DNA of 64,000 nucleotides from NCBI GenBank assembly GCA_945903465.1, contig CAMDOF010000008.1:30741-94740 (forward strand), written 5' to 3'. The translations under genes were made by a program, and so were the position numbers. Shown here one piece after another: positions 11,082 through 20,433 of the stretch; positions within the stretch are counted from its first letter, which is position 1, and every line of letters begins with the position of its first letter. Below the pieces are notes generated by a model, which was not told the origin of the DNA, ran no database searches, and saw only the letters and a list, made by a program, of their open reading frames with translations. The stretch comes from Opitutus sp. GAS368 (lineage in GTDB: Bacteria; Verrucomicrobiota; Verrucomicrobiia; Opitutales; Opitutaceae).

Positions 11082-11133
11082 CACTCGCGGAGCGCGAGTG
11101 TTTGGGCCGCCGGAATTTTCCGGCGGCTTTTTT
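11082..11133 (+). terminator. double-hairpin rho-independent terminator
   Basis: The first hairpin is a perfect 8-bp stem (CACTCGCG, loop GAG, CGCGAGTG) at 11082-11100. The second, at 11106-11127, is a perfect 10-bp stem (GCCGCCGGAA with TTCCGGCGGC, loop TT), immediately followed by six T at 11128-11133. The second is one of the clearest intrinsic terminators in the window and ends the cytochrome b562-like transcript. Confidence 0.92.
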
Positions 11134-11171
11134 ACGTCGGACTGGATTGTGGGTGGCATCTCTGCCATGCG

Positions 11172-12083
11172 ATGAAGCCTATGTTGACGACACGAATCGC
11201 CTTTCTCGGTCTCGGTATTATGGGCGGAGGTATGGTGCGCCGCTTGCGGGGGGCGGGATTTCCTCTGGCGGTTTATAATCGGAGCCGGCAGCGGGCGGCC
11301 GATCTCGAAGCGAGTGGCATTCATGTGGCCGACTCACCGCGTGCAGCCGTGGCGGGGGCGGAGATTGTTTTCAGCATGGTGGCCGACGACGCGGCGTCTC
11401 GAGCGATTTGGTCGGGTGCGGAAGGTGCGCTCGCCGGGGTGGATCCCGGGGCGGTCGTGGTTGAGTGCAGCACGTTGAGTGTGGCGTGGGTCTATGAGCT
11501 AGCGCTGGCGGCGGCCGCGGCGGGTGCCGAGCTGTTGGATGCGCCGGTAACGGGTAGCAAAGTCGCGGCCGCGGCGGGTGAGCTTAATTTTTTGGTGGGA
11601 GGTAAAGATACGGCCTTGGCGCGGATTCGGCCCGCCCTCGCGGTGATGGGCCGGAGTGTGACGCATCTCGGTCCCACGGGAAGCGGTGCGCGGGTGAAGC
11701 TGATAAATAATTTTGTCTGTGGCGTACAGGTGGCGACATTGGCGGAAGCGCTGGCCTGGATTGAGTCATCGGGGCTGGATCGAACCAAGGCGCTGGCGGT
11801 GCTAACGGAAGGGGCCCCCGGCAGCCCGTTGGTGAAGGTGCTGGCCAAGCGGATGACGGCACCGGATTACGATCCCAATTTCTTGCTGCGCCTCATGGCT
11901 AAAGATCTCGCGTATGCGCTGGGCGAGGCGGGTGCCCACGGGCAAACCCTGCTGACCGCGACGGCGGCGTTGGCGCGTTTTCAGACGGCGGTGGCGGCCG
12001 GCTACGGCGAGCAAGACATGTCGGCGGTGATCGAGCCACTGCGGCCGCCGCGGTCCCCCTCCGGCCACTCTAGCGCGGGTTAA
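11172..12083 (+). CDS. beta-hydroxyacid (3-hydroxyisobutyrate-type) dehydrogenase
   Basis: The 303-residue enzyme begins with a Rossmann nucleotide site (FLGLGIMGGGM). It keeps the family substrate-binding motif DAPVTGSK and the catalytic lysine in ARVKLINNF. It would oxidise a short 3-hydroxy acid (3-hydroxyisobutyrate, tartronate semialdehyde or a similar compound) with NAD(P). The all-helical C-terminal domain is complete. ATG 11172 and ATG 11181 are both possible starts. It is followed after about 55 bases by an MFS transporter in the same direction, so uptake and oxidation of one organic acid is a reasonable guess. Confidence 0.88.
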   Translation: MKPMLTTRIAFLGLGIMGGGMVRRLRGAGFPLAVYNRSRQRAADLEASGIHVADSPRAAVAGAEIVFSMVADDAASRAIWSGAEGALAGVDPGAVVVECSTLSVAWVYELALAAAAAGAELLDAPVTGSKVAAAAGELNFLVGGKDTALARIRPALAVMGRSVTHLGPTGSGARVKLINNFVCGVQVATLAEALAWIESSGLDRTKALAVLTEGAPGSPLVKVLAKRMTAPDYDPNFLLRLMAKDLAYALGEAGAHGQTLLTATAALARFQTAVAAGYGEQDMSAVIEPLRPPRSPSGHSSAG

Positions 12084-12138
12084 TTTTAACCATCTGTCGC
12101 GTTGACAGGACTTGCCGGCGAGGTCAACGAAAGCAGTT

Positions 12139-13470
12139 GTGTTAACCCCCTCTGCCAAATTCGGCGCGCCTCCCTCACGGGCCCGCCACACCATGTTCGG
12201 TTTCGTAATCGCTCTGGCGGTTATCACTTACATTGATCGGGTCTGTATCTCGCAGGCCGCGCCCAGTATCCGTCGCGACTTGGGGTTTTCGGAAACCCAG
12301 ATGGGTTGGGTCTTTTCCGCGTTTACGATTTCCTACGCGTTGTTTGAGATTCCCGCAGGCTGGATGGGCGATCGTTTTGGGCCGCGCAGTGTGCTGATGA
12401 AAGTGGTGTTGATGTGGTCGGTGTTTACGGCGGCGACCGGTGCGGCGTGGAGCTTTTTTTCGATGGTGGTGTGTCGTTTTCTTTTTGGAGCGGGCGAGGC
12501 AGGCTGTTTCCCGAACGTGACTAAAATTTTCACGATCTGGCTGCCCTCAAACGAGCGGGTGCGGGCGCAGGGTATTTTGTGGCTGAGTGCGCGTTGGGGT
12601 GGAGCCTTTACGCCTTTGTTGGTGGCGTGGGTGCTCGGTTTTATGAGTTGGCGGCTGGCCTTTGTAATGTTCGGAGCCTTGGGAGTTTTCTGGGCGATCG
12701 GGTTTTATCGTTGGTTCCGCGACCGGCCTTCGGAGCATCCCGAGGTTAATGCGGCGGAACTCGCGTTGATGGATGGGGCGGAGAAAAATGCGCCGAGTCA
12801 TGCGAGCGTACCTTGGCGAAAACTTTGTTCCAGCCCGACCGTGCTCCTTTTGTGGCTGCAGTATTTTTGCATGTCTTACGGCTGGTATTTTTACATTACG
12901 TGGCTGCCGACTTATCTGCGGGATGCGCGCGGCGTATCCTTGGAAAAAAGTGCGGTGCTGGCGGGTTTGCCGCTATTTTTCGGGGGCATTGGTTGTTTTG
13001 TGGGTGGTTGGGCGGCGAAAAAACTGGCCGAGCGGTGGGGCAATGTCGGTCGAGCGCGCCGCGCGGTCGCGTGCACCGGGCTCTTCATGGCGGGTGCGCT
13101 GCTGGTGGTCGCGACCCGGATTAACGATCCCGTGTACGCCATGATTGCGCTGGGGTTGGCGAGTTTTTCCAATGATCTCGCGATGGCGCCAGATTGGGCG
13201 GCCTGCATGGACGTGGGCGGGCGGCTCGCCGGCTCGCTCTCCGGCAGCATGAACATGATGGGAAACTTGGGTGGTGCGGTGGGGCCAGTCGTCGTGGGGT
13301 ATATATTGACCAGCACGAAGGCCACCGCGGATTCGCCGCCGACACTGGCCGGATGGACAACCGCCTTTCTGGTGGCGGCCGCAATCTATGGCGTGGGCGC
13401 GATAGCTTGGCTCTTTATCGACCCAGTGACGCCGCTTGAGCCCGATGAGCCGGTTAAGGTCCCGAGTTAA
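12139..13470 (+). CDS. MFS transporter, anion:cation symporter (hexuronate/phthalate) type
   Basis: About 443 residues with twelve hydrophobic segments form a major facilitator superfamily permease of the inner membrane. The N-terminal helix YIDRVCISQAAPSIRRDLGF and the loop GWMGDRFGPR match the ACS family that imports sugar acids and related carboxylates. The start is uncertain. GTG 12139 is used here, the frame extends upstream to a TTG at 12112, and ATG 12193 is just before the first helix. It follows a hydroxyacid dehydrogenase, which supports a carboxylate substrate. A second, frameshifted member of the same family lies at 15975-17274. Confidence 0.86.
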   Translation: MLTPSAKFGAPPSRARHTMFGFVIALAVITYIDRVCISQAAPSIRRDLGFSETQMGWVFSAFTISYALFEIPAGWMGDRFGPRSVLMKVVLMWSVFTAATGAAWSFFSMVVCRFLFGAGEAGCFPNVTKIFTIWLPSNERVRAQGILWLSARWGGAFTPLLVAWVLGFMSWRLAFVMFGALGVFWAIGFYRWFRDRPSEHPEVNAAELALMDGAEKNAPSHASVPWRKLCSSPTVLLLWLQYFCMSYGWYFYITWLPTYLRDARGVSLEKSAVLAGLPLFFGGIGCFVGGWAAKKLAERWGNVGRARRAVACTGLFMAGALLVVATRINDPVYAMIALGLASFSNDLAMAPDWAACMDVGGRLAGSLSGSMNMMGNLGGAVGPVVVGYILTSTKATADSPPTLAGWTTAFLVAAAIYGVGAIAWLFIDPVTPLEPDEPVKVPS

Positions 13471-14048
13471 CTGGGCCGATCCGTTTATTGCCCATCCGCA
13501 GGGAATGTTGATTTCAGCGTCGCTGGTTATCGAATACTCGTCCGAGCCCAGTCCGACGGCAGGGGTCGCCGTTTATTCGACCCGGTTGGGCGGGTCGGGT
13601 CCGCTGGCCGGTTTGTGCGCTGATGGAAAACGATGAAAAGGGGGCGATGGCTCGATGATCTTCGCGGCAGCCGCCCGCAGCCTGGCGCCGTGGTCGTGAA
13701 TGTGCTCGATTCTGTGGGTTCCTTGCTTGGGGGAATGCGCCAAGGCCGCTGAGGGCCGTACTGAGCGGAGGGGCGTGGGGCCTGGCCGTCCTGGCCGGAA
13801 ATGCCCGCGGTCTTGCTCGTGCCCTCACGCATTTTACCGCATTTTAGATAGGGCGAACGCCCCGTTGGTCAGGGGTGCACGGGAGCCGCGGATGTCATTC
13901 GGCTGGGCATCTTACCAGGTGTCCACGTCTTTGGGCGCAGTGCAGGGTTGCATCACGCGATTTATTGACCTTCATTTTTTCACCGGTCCCGTTGCTTGCG
14001 ACGCGCTCCGAAAAAAAACCTCCATTCCTCGTTCACTCGTTTACCCAT
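13471..14048 (+). other. 578-base stretch with no recognisable gene
   Basis: Several short open frames exist on both strands, but none resembles a known family or has a ribosome-binding site. No tRNA, clear terminator or promoter was recognised. The stretch precedes the signal peptide of the PQQ-propeller gene, so it may hold that gene's promoter. Confidence 0.4.
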
Positions 14049-15296
14049 ATGATATTCCGTCCTTCCCTCCTTGCCGTTTTGTCAACGATGCTGGGGTTCG
14101 TGCATTCTGCGCTGCTCGCGGGCGGCGATGACTGGCCGCAGTGGCGTGGAGCGGATCGCTCCGATGTTTCAAAGGAAACCGGTCTGTTGAAGGCTTGGCC
14201 GGCCGGAGGGCCCAAGCGCGTTTGGATGTTTGAAAATGCCGGCCATGGTTATTCCGGTCCCGCCATTGTGCAGGGTAAATTTTTCACCCTCGGCACGCGG
14301 GATGGTAACGAGATATTGCTGGTCCTCGACGCCAATTCTGGGAAGGAGTTATGGACTGCGAAACTCGGTCCGGTGCTCGACAACGATTGGGGCGAGGGTC
14401 CGCGGGGCACGCCGACGGTTGACGGAAATCGTGTTTATGCGCTCAGCGGGCCGGGAAACCTCCATTGCGTGAGTGTGGCTGACGGAAAAGTGCTCTGGCA
14501 GGTTTCGATGAAGAGCCTGGGTGGCGAGATTCCGAAGTGGGGTTTCTCCGAGTCGGTGCTGGTGGACGGAGATCAGGTCATTTGCACGCCGGGTGGATCC
14601 AAAGGTACGCTCGCGGCGTTGAACAAATTGACGGGTAAAGTCGTGTGGCGCTCTCAGGATTTCACCGATCCCGCACACTATTCCTCGGTGGTGCCGGCGA
14701 AAATCAACAACACCGCCCAGTATGTTCAGCGCACCGAAAAGAGTATCGCAGGAATCGCCTCCAAGGACGGGAAACTATTGTGGCAGACATCTTTCCCCGG
14801 TCGTACGGCGGTGATTCCGACGCCGATTGTGCGCGGCAATGAAGTTTATGTTACCGCGGGCTACGGCTCCGGTTGCAAAATGGTGCGGATCGGCGCGGAC
14901 AATGCGGTGACGACGGTCTACGAGAATAAGGTGATTAAGAATCATCATGGCGGCGTGGTTTTGATCGGTGATTATCTCTACGGCCACGGCGACCCCGCTT
15001 GGGTTTGCCAGAATTTTAAGACGGGTGAGGAAGTTTGGAGTGAGCGCGGACTGGGCAAGGGTTCGGTGGGTTGTGCCGACGGGATGCTTTATTGCCTGGA
15101 TGAGGGCAGCGGTAGTGTTGTTTTGGTGGAGGCGTCGCCCAAGGCGTGGAAAGAGAGCGGTCGCTTCAAGTTGGACCCGCAGACCAAAATCCGGAGCTCG
15201 CGGGGGAAAATTTGGACTCATCCGGTCGTCAGCAACGGCAAACTCTACCTGCGCGATCAGGATTTGATTTATTGTTACGACGTGAAGGCCCCCTGA
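14049..15296 (+). CDS. secreted PQQ-like beta-propeller protein
   Basis: The 415-residue protein has a signal peptide beginning MIFRPSLLAVLS. A repeated-blade propeller of the PQQ/BamB-like type follows, with blade motifs such as LDANSGKELWTAKLG, VADGKVLWQV and NKLTGKVVWRS. The segment DDWPQWRG at the mature N-terminus is typical of the many exported PQQ-propeller proteins of Planctomycetes and Verrucomicrobia. These may be quinoprotein-like oxidoreductases or binding scaffolds, and no catalytic assignment is possible from sequence alone. The frame is open 58 codons upstream, but only the ATG at 14049 begins a signal peptide. Confidence 0.85.
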   Translation: MIFRPSLLAVLSTMLGFVHSALLAGGDDWPQWRGADRSDVSKETGLLKAWPAGGPKRVWMFENAGHGYSGPAIVQGKFFTLGTRDGNEILLVLDANSGKELWTAKLGPVLDNDWGEGPRGTPTVDGNRVYALSGPGNLHCVSVADGKVLWQVSMKSLGGEIPKWGFSESVLVDGDQVICTPGGSKGTLAALNKLTGKVVWRSQDFTDPAHYSSVVPAKINNTAQYVQRTEKSIAGIASKDGKLLWQTSFPGRTAVIPTPIVRGNEVYVTAGYGSGCKMVRIGADNAVTTVYENKVIKNHHGGVVLIGDYLYGHGDPAWVCQNFKTGEEVWSERGLGKGSVGCADGMLYCLDEGSGSVVLVEASPKAWKESGRFKLDPQTKIRSSRGKIWTHPVVSNGKLYLRDQDLIYCYDVKAP

Positions 15297-15961
15297 TTCG
15301 CGGCGCGCGGTCGCTGGAAATGAGGGACGATCGTCGGACTAGAATCGGCCGGGAGCGCCAGCCGGTGGTGGACCGTGCGCTGACTTGGACGGGACGCGGA
15401 AGGTGCACGGTGGGAATTTCCGCGGGCTATTTTTAGCGAATCAGGTGGCTGAGGATGCCGTTGCTTTTCCGTGAGGACTTGTCCGGCGATTTCGCCGGAG
15501 TTCTCCATTGGGGGTTTGCTTATCCGGCCCGAAAGCCACTGGCTCATCGGGTGCTCCGACTCGGTTGCGTTCCCCTTCGATTGGCGTCCCCCGGCAAAAG
15601 GCGTCGTCTTGCCACCTCTTCCCGGGCGGGCGGCGTCCACCTCGCCCCGACCTTTGCTCGGGCGGATTCTGGGGGCAGGCTTTCCGGTCGGCGCGGGCGA
15701 CCGCTGTTTTCCGGGAGCAGAGGGGTTTGGCTTTTCGTAGGTGGAAACGAGGCACCCCCAACGCTTGCGCGAGCTCTTCGCGGGTTTCAGGTTGGCGAGT
15801 GTCCGTGCGTATTGACAAAATGAATACGAAAGTAACGGGGGCTTGGCGTGGGGTGGCCGATCCAGGCGAGACGAAATTTATTCGCAGAGCCAGGCGACTA
15901 TTTTTTCGGGTACGAGGCGATCGGGTGCGCCGTGCGCGGGGGGCCCCGTGCCCGTCTCCGC
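15297..15961 (+). other. 665-base stretch with no recognisable gene
   Basis: Open frames over 100 codons occur on both strands but have no family resemblance, and their composition is like that of antisense or random GC-rich frames. A perfect hairpin (CCGGCGA, TT, TCGCCGG) lies at 15483-15498 without a T-tract. The stretch ends at the ribosome-binding site of the second MFS gene. Confidence 0.4.
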
Positions 15962-15968
15962 AGGAGGT
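15962..15968 (+). promoter_or_regulatory. strong Shine-Dalgarno that fixes the start of the second MFS gene
   Basis: AGGAGGT lies six bases before GTG 15975. Most genes in this window lack an obvious Shine-Dalgarno sequence, so this one is informative. It rejects the upstream in-frame start at 15843. Confidence 0.75.
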
Positions 15969-15974
15969 CACCGC

Positions 15975-17274
15975 GTGAGTGCAACCTCGCCGGCGACTTT
16001 GCGTCCCGAGTGTACAAAGGTTCCCGGGCTGCGCTGGTATATGGTGGGAATGTTGTGCCTGGCCTCGGAGCTTAATTACCTCGATCGCCAGACTCTTTCG
16101 GTTCTCGCGCAAACCATTCAGGATGATCTGAAAATCTCCACGACGGAGTACGCCAATATCACTTCGGCGTTTTTGGGGAGTTACGCCGTGATGTACGCCG
16201 TGAGCGGTCGGCTGGTTGACTGGCTGGGGACGCGGCGGTCTTTCCTGATTTTTGTGACGAGTTGGTCGCTCGTGAACATGTTAAATGCCTTCGCCCGCAC
16301 GGCGCTCCACTTTACGGTGTTTCGTTTTTTATTGGGCGCGGCGGAGCCGGCGAGTTTTCCGGCCGGGGTGCGGGCGGCCTCGGAATGGTTTCCTGTACGT
16401 GAGCGCGCGCTGGCGGTGGGTATCTTCAATGCGGGGACGGCACTCGGCTCAGCCCTGGCGGTTCCGCTCATCTCGTGGATCGCCCTGACGTGGCATTGGC
16501 GCTGGGCTTTCGTGGTCGGCGGCGGTCTGGGGTTGGTCTGGGTGGTGATTTGGGCGTTCGTTTATCGATTGCCCCGGGAGCACCCGCGCTTGGGTGCGGA
16601 AGAATTGGCTTTGATTGAATCAGACCGCTCCCCGGACGAGGCGACGTCCGCACCGGTGCCGCTGCGGACGTTGCTGGCGCGAAGAGATGTTTGGGGTTGT
16701 ATCTTGGCGCGCGTCTTCACCGATCCGATATCCTATTTTTTCTTTTTTTGGATCCCGAAATTTCTTCAACAAGAGCGCGGTTTTAGCCTGGCTGAGATAG
16801 GCAAGTACAGCTGGATCCCCTTTGCGGCGGGGGGCGGTGGGAAATGTTCTGGGCGGAATGATTCCGCGTTGGCTGGTTAATCGTGGCTGGTCGGTGAACC
16901 GCGGGCGGAAGACGACGATGTTCGTCGCGTCGGCGGGGATGCCGTTCTTGTGTTTCGCGATCACGCGGGTGCCCGATCCGGCGCTGGCGGTGGCGTTAAT
17001 GACGGGAATGCTCTTTTGCCATACGTTGTGGCTGAACGTCGCCTTGCCCGCTGAGGTCTTGCCGTCGAATGTCGTCGGAACGGTGACCGGTCTCGGCGGC
17101 TGTTTGGGAGCGGTGATGGGCGTGGTGACGCAGCAGCTGATCGGGTGGACGGTTGAACATGTATCGTTCACGCCAGTGTTTGCGGTTTGCTCAGTGGTTC
17201 ACCTGACCGCCTTTGCGCTGGTGTGCTGGCTGGTGGGCGAGCTGGGAAAGATTCGCGAGGTCCGCGCGGTTTAA
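15975..17274 (+). pseudogene. MFS transporter (ACS family) interrupted by a +1 frameshift
   Basis: The first 295 or so residues (to WIPFAAG) and the last 140 (from AVGNVLGGMIPRW) are consecutive parts of one anion:cation symporter. They lie in different frames. The junction is a run of six G at 16829-16834, where five would restore a continuous protein reading PFAAGAVGNVLGG. The family normally has one uninterrupted stretch there. Both halves are otherwise well preserved, including YLDRQTLSVLAQTIQ in helix 1 and the N-terminal loop RLVDWLGTRRSF. It begins at GTG 15975 behind a strong Shine-Dalgarno. This is either a very recent inactivating indel, programmed slippage or a sequencing error in the homopolymer. 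Confidence 0.85.
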
Positions 17275-17381
17275 ACGCTCTCCACGGCGGTCGCTGGCGG
17301 TCGGTTGCTTAGCCAGCCGCCTTTGCTGCGCCGGGATTCGTTCCGGCGGACCTATTTCAAGCCTTGCGAGAGAGACCGTCC

Positions 17382-19199
17382 TTAGCGCTTGGCCGCTGCA
17401 CCGGCCACGTTGAGACCGGTGGCGAGGACTTTCCGGCGGAAAATTTTGTCGGCGCTGGTTACGTAAAGCAGGTCGCGTTGTGCACCGGAAAGCACGCAAC
17501 TGGTGATGCCTTTATCCGGTTGCGGCTTGTCGATGACACCGCACATCCGGCCCGTTGGGTCGAAGACCTGCAGCCCCACCGCACTCGTGACGTAGTAACG
17601 CCCGAGCGTATCGGTGGTCATACCGTCGCCTCCTGAAGCGGTCTTGTAAGGGGGCGGTTCCGCGCGGGGGAAGTCGCCCTTCGGGTCGATGGGTCGGCGC
17701 AACGTCATGTAGGGCGCCTTGGCGTCCAACGTCCCATCTGGGTTGATGCGATAAGCCCAGACGAATTGGCCGCCGGCCTCGCTGACGGCGAGAGTGCCAT
17801 AATCTGGGGAAACGGTGATGCCGTTGGGCGAGGCCAAACCGGTATCGGCCACCCGGACTTCCTTTGTTTGTACGTCGAGAAAGGTCACTTGTTTTTTCCC
17901 GGTCTCGGTGAAGTAAATATGGCCGCGATCGGTGATGACAAAATCGTTGGGTTGCACGCCCTCGGCGAGGACTTCGATCGTGACCGCGGGGAGCGTGATG
18001 GCAAAGATCCGCTTCTTTGCCCCTAAGCAGGCGTAAAGCCGGCCGTCGGGACCAAACTTGAGACCGCTGGCGGCTTCGTCGGTGAGTTTCGTTCGGGTTC
18101 CGTCGGTCGCGACTCGGAATATCCCGATATTTGTACCGCGCATATCGGAGAAATAAAAATTCCCCGCGACATCGGTACAGGCGCCGTCCGCGAAGCCCAG
18201 TCCCTCCGCAACGGTCTGCCAGGTTTCGCCTTCGATCAGGAGTCGGTGGAGGGTAAGATCGCCGGCCAGATCTCCCTTGGTGACGATCACGGGCGCGGGT
18301 TTTTCCTGCCGCCAGAGCCACCGGAGGGCATCGGGGAAAACCTGGCCGCCGTGGATGGGGTTGTGCCCGTAGCCTTCCGCAAAATCGAAGCGTGCATCAT
18401 AGCCCATGTAGGTGAGCGCGGCGTGGAGCTGCTGGTTCGCAGTTGGCCAGTGACCAAAGGAGTTATCGAGGTCGCCGGTTGAGTCTTGTTGGAAAACACG
18501 AATGGGTTTGCGTTCTGTTTTGCGGATAAGCGCGGGATAGGCGTTGCCACCGGCAAGATTGACGAAGCTACCCACGGTGGAAAGTACCTTGCGAAAGTGG
18601 TCGGGGCGTTCCCAGGCGACGGTGAAGGCCGCGATACCGCCACTGCTTGAGCCGGCAATAGCGCGGCGTTCAGGATCGGCGCTAAAGGGATACTGTTTCG
18701 CGACCGCCGGAAGAATTTCGTCGATGAGAAACTGGGCATACCTATCCCCGAGGGAATCGTATTCCCGCCCGCGATTACTTCCGCTCGTTGGGTTTTTAGG
18801 TTGGCCCTTGGTTGGATCGTGGCCGGGGTTGACAAAAATTCCGATGGTCGGGGGCATCTCGCCGCGCGCGATCAGGTTGTCGAATACGATGGGTACGCGC
18901 CAGGTACCTTGGGGGTTGAGGTATTTCTGACCATCTTGAAAAACCATGACGGCGGCGGTGCCGTCGGGTTTATACTGAGCGGGAACATAGATGGCCCAGT
19001 CGCGCGTAGTCCCTGGGAAGAGGGTGGATTTCCAAATGCCCATCGGGGTGACGATACCGCGGGGGCCGTTTTCGCGAGGCTCGTGATCGGCGGTGGGTTT
19101 GAAGGAATCGGCCGCCGCAGTGATGGCTGGGCCAAAGATCGCGAGGGCCGTGGCGAGGAGGGCACGGGGGGCGCTGCGGTGCTGAAGAAGGGTGGGCAT
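17382..19199 (-). CDS. secreted esterase fused to SMP-30/gluconolactonase propeller
   Basis: The 605 residues start with a signal peptide. The first part is an enterochelin-esterase-like alpha/beta hydrolase (PF00756 type) at about 35-320, with the nucleophile elbow AIAGSSSGGIAAF and a candidate catalytic His in GYGHNPIHGG. The second part, about 330-600, is an SMP-30/gluconolactonase-like six-bladed propeller with LGFADGACTDVAG, GLASPNGITVSPD and SGGDGMTTDTLGRYYV. It probably cleaves ester-linked sugar or feruloyl substrates and then acts on a lactone. ATG 19199 was chosen because it begins the signal peptide. It lies 22 bases after a paralogous esterase gene, so the two form a tandem pair. 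Confidence 0.88.
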   Translation of the reverse strand: MPTLLQHRSAPRALLATALAIFGPAITAAADSFKPTADHEPRENGPRGIVTPMGIWKSTLFPGTTRDWAIYVPAQYKPDGTAAVMVFQDGQKYLNPQGTWRVPIVFDNLIARGEMPPTIGIFVNPGHDPTKGQPKNPTSGSNRGREYDSLGDRYAQFLIDEILPAVAKQYPFSADPERRAIAGSSSGGIAAFTVAWERPDHFRKVLSTVGSFVNLAGGNAYPALIRKTERKPIRVFQQDSTGDLDNSFGHWPTANQQLHAALTYMGYDARFDFAEGYGHNPIHGGQVFPDALRWLWRQEKPAPVIVTKGDLAGDLTLHRLLIEGETWQTVAEGLGFADGACTDVAGNFYFSDMRGTNIGIFRVATDGTRTKLTDEAASGLKFGPDGRLYACLGAKKRIFAITLPAVTIEVLAEGVQPNDFVITDRGHIYFTETGKKQVTFLDVQTKEVRVADTGLASPNGITVSPDYGTLAVSEAGGQFVWAYRINPDGTLDAKAPYMTLRRPIDPKGDFPRAEPPPYKTASGGDGMTTDTLGRYYVTSAVGLQVFDPTGRMCGVIDKPQPDKGITSCVLSGAQRDLLYVTSADKIFRRKVLATGLNVAGAAAKR

Positions 19200-19221
19200 G
19201 AGGGTGAGCGCGTTGGGGGTT

Positions 19222-20091
19222 TTATGGCTTGGGCCAGTCGCGCCAGAGCCAGCGCAGGGTATCGGGGAAAATAGCCCCGCCGTGTTTTCCGGAGTGGCCG
19301 TCGTCGCCGAGAACAAACGTGTGATCGTACCCCATGAATTTGAGCGATGCGGCCATATCTTGATTGGCGAGGGGCCAGTTACCGTGGAGATTATCGAGGT
19401 CATTGCTCCCGTCCTGCAGAAAAATTCGCAGGGGTTTTACGGGCTTGGTTTTGCGAATGAGCGCGGGGTAGACGTGGCCGCCGCGGATGTTGGTGTAGCT
19501 TCCGATGTGGCTAATTACTTTGCGAAAGGATTCGGGGCGCTCCCAGGCGACGGTGAACGCGGCGATGGCCCCTGAACTGTTTCCGACCACGGCACGGCCG
19601 GCCGGATCGGTGGTGATATTCAGCCCACGCGTCGCCTCGGGTAACAACTCCTCCAGCAAAAACCGGGCATTCGCATCGCCCAGTGAGTCGTATTCAAAGG
19701 CGCGATTACTCCGCGGTTTTCCCTGGGGCAGGGTGGCGGGAATTGTGCCGGGGTTGATGCCGATCGCGATGGTCACGGGCAGCGCTTTTTTCGCGATGAG
19801 ATTATCGAAGACGATGGGAACTCGGAATTGCCCATCGAGCTTCATAAAGCCGGCGCCATCGAAAAATACCATGAGGCAGGCGGGTTTGCCTGGATCGTAT
19901 TGTTTCGGCACATACACGCTGTACTCGCGCGTGGTGTCGGGGAAGACTTTGCTGGTGGCGAAGACCGCGGTCCGCACCTCGCCGCGGGGGACGGCTTGCC
20001 GCTGGGAATCGGCGCCGAGTTTATAATCGTCGGCCGCGAGCGCAGGAATGGCGAGGGCGGTCAGCGCGAACAGGGTAGTTGAAAAACGCAC
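19222..20091 (-). CDS. secreted esterase (enterochelin-esterase-like), paralogue of the next gene
   Basis: This 289-residue protein is a single alpha/beta-hydrolase domain behind a signal peptide (VRFSTTLFALTALAIPALAA), started at GTG 20091. The nucleophile motif is GNSSGAIAAFTVAWERP, and a candidate catalytic His is in DDGHSGKHGG. It aligns along its length with the first half of the downstream gene, sharing PIVFDNLIA, FTVAWERP, YPALIRKT and DTLRWLWR-type segments. The pair therefore arose by duplication, followed by loss or gain of the propeller. The frame is open far upstream (to 20766), but that extension overlaps apt on the other strand and has no signal peptide. Confidence 0.85.
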   Translation of the reverse strand: MRFSTTLFALTALAIPALAADDYKLGADSQRQAVPRGEVRTAVFATSKVFPDTTREYSVYVPKQYDPGKPACLMVFFDGAGFMKLDGQFRVPIVFDNLIAKKALPVTIAIGINPGTIPATLPQGKPRSNRAFEYDSLGDANARFLLEELLPEATRGLNITTDPAGRAVVGNSSGAIAAFTVAWERPESFRKVISHIGSYTNIRGGHVYPALIRKTKPVKPLRIFLQDGSNDLDNLHGNWPLANQDMAASLKFMGYDHTFVLGDDGHSGKHGGAIFPDTLRWLWRDWPKP

Positions 20092-20433
20092 AGGTTTGGA
20101 TGGTTGGTCGGAGGCGTGCTGGCAAGCGTAAGGTCGGGTCTCGCGAAGGAGGGTCCCGCCGCGAGCCGGGTGCGGCCACCGCTGCCGCGTAAAAGTCAGC
20201 ACGGAGCTGCTCTCGGCCGGCTGTTGGCGGTGGCGGCGCGAGCACTGCCCCGGCCGGGACCAAGCGGCCGGCGAGCCCAGGCCGCGGGTGCCGACGGGCG
20301 GATCTGCGTGCGCCTGGTTAAAAATTTCCGTGGCGGTTACTGAGCTCCCGCGACTCTCAAGCGCATCGCGGCCCGACGTTTCGCTTGCGACAGCGCTTGT
20401 CGTGGGCGTGATAGGGGAAACGTTATCCGCCAC
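20092..20433. other. 342-base gap between divergent esterase and apt genes
   Basis: The gap separates the minus-strand esterase start from apt on the plus strand, so promoters for both are expected here. No -35/-10 pair or operator stands out, and no coding sequence was recognised. Confidence 0.35.
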
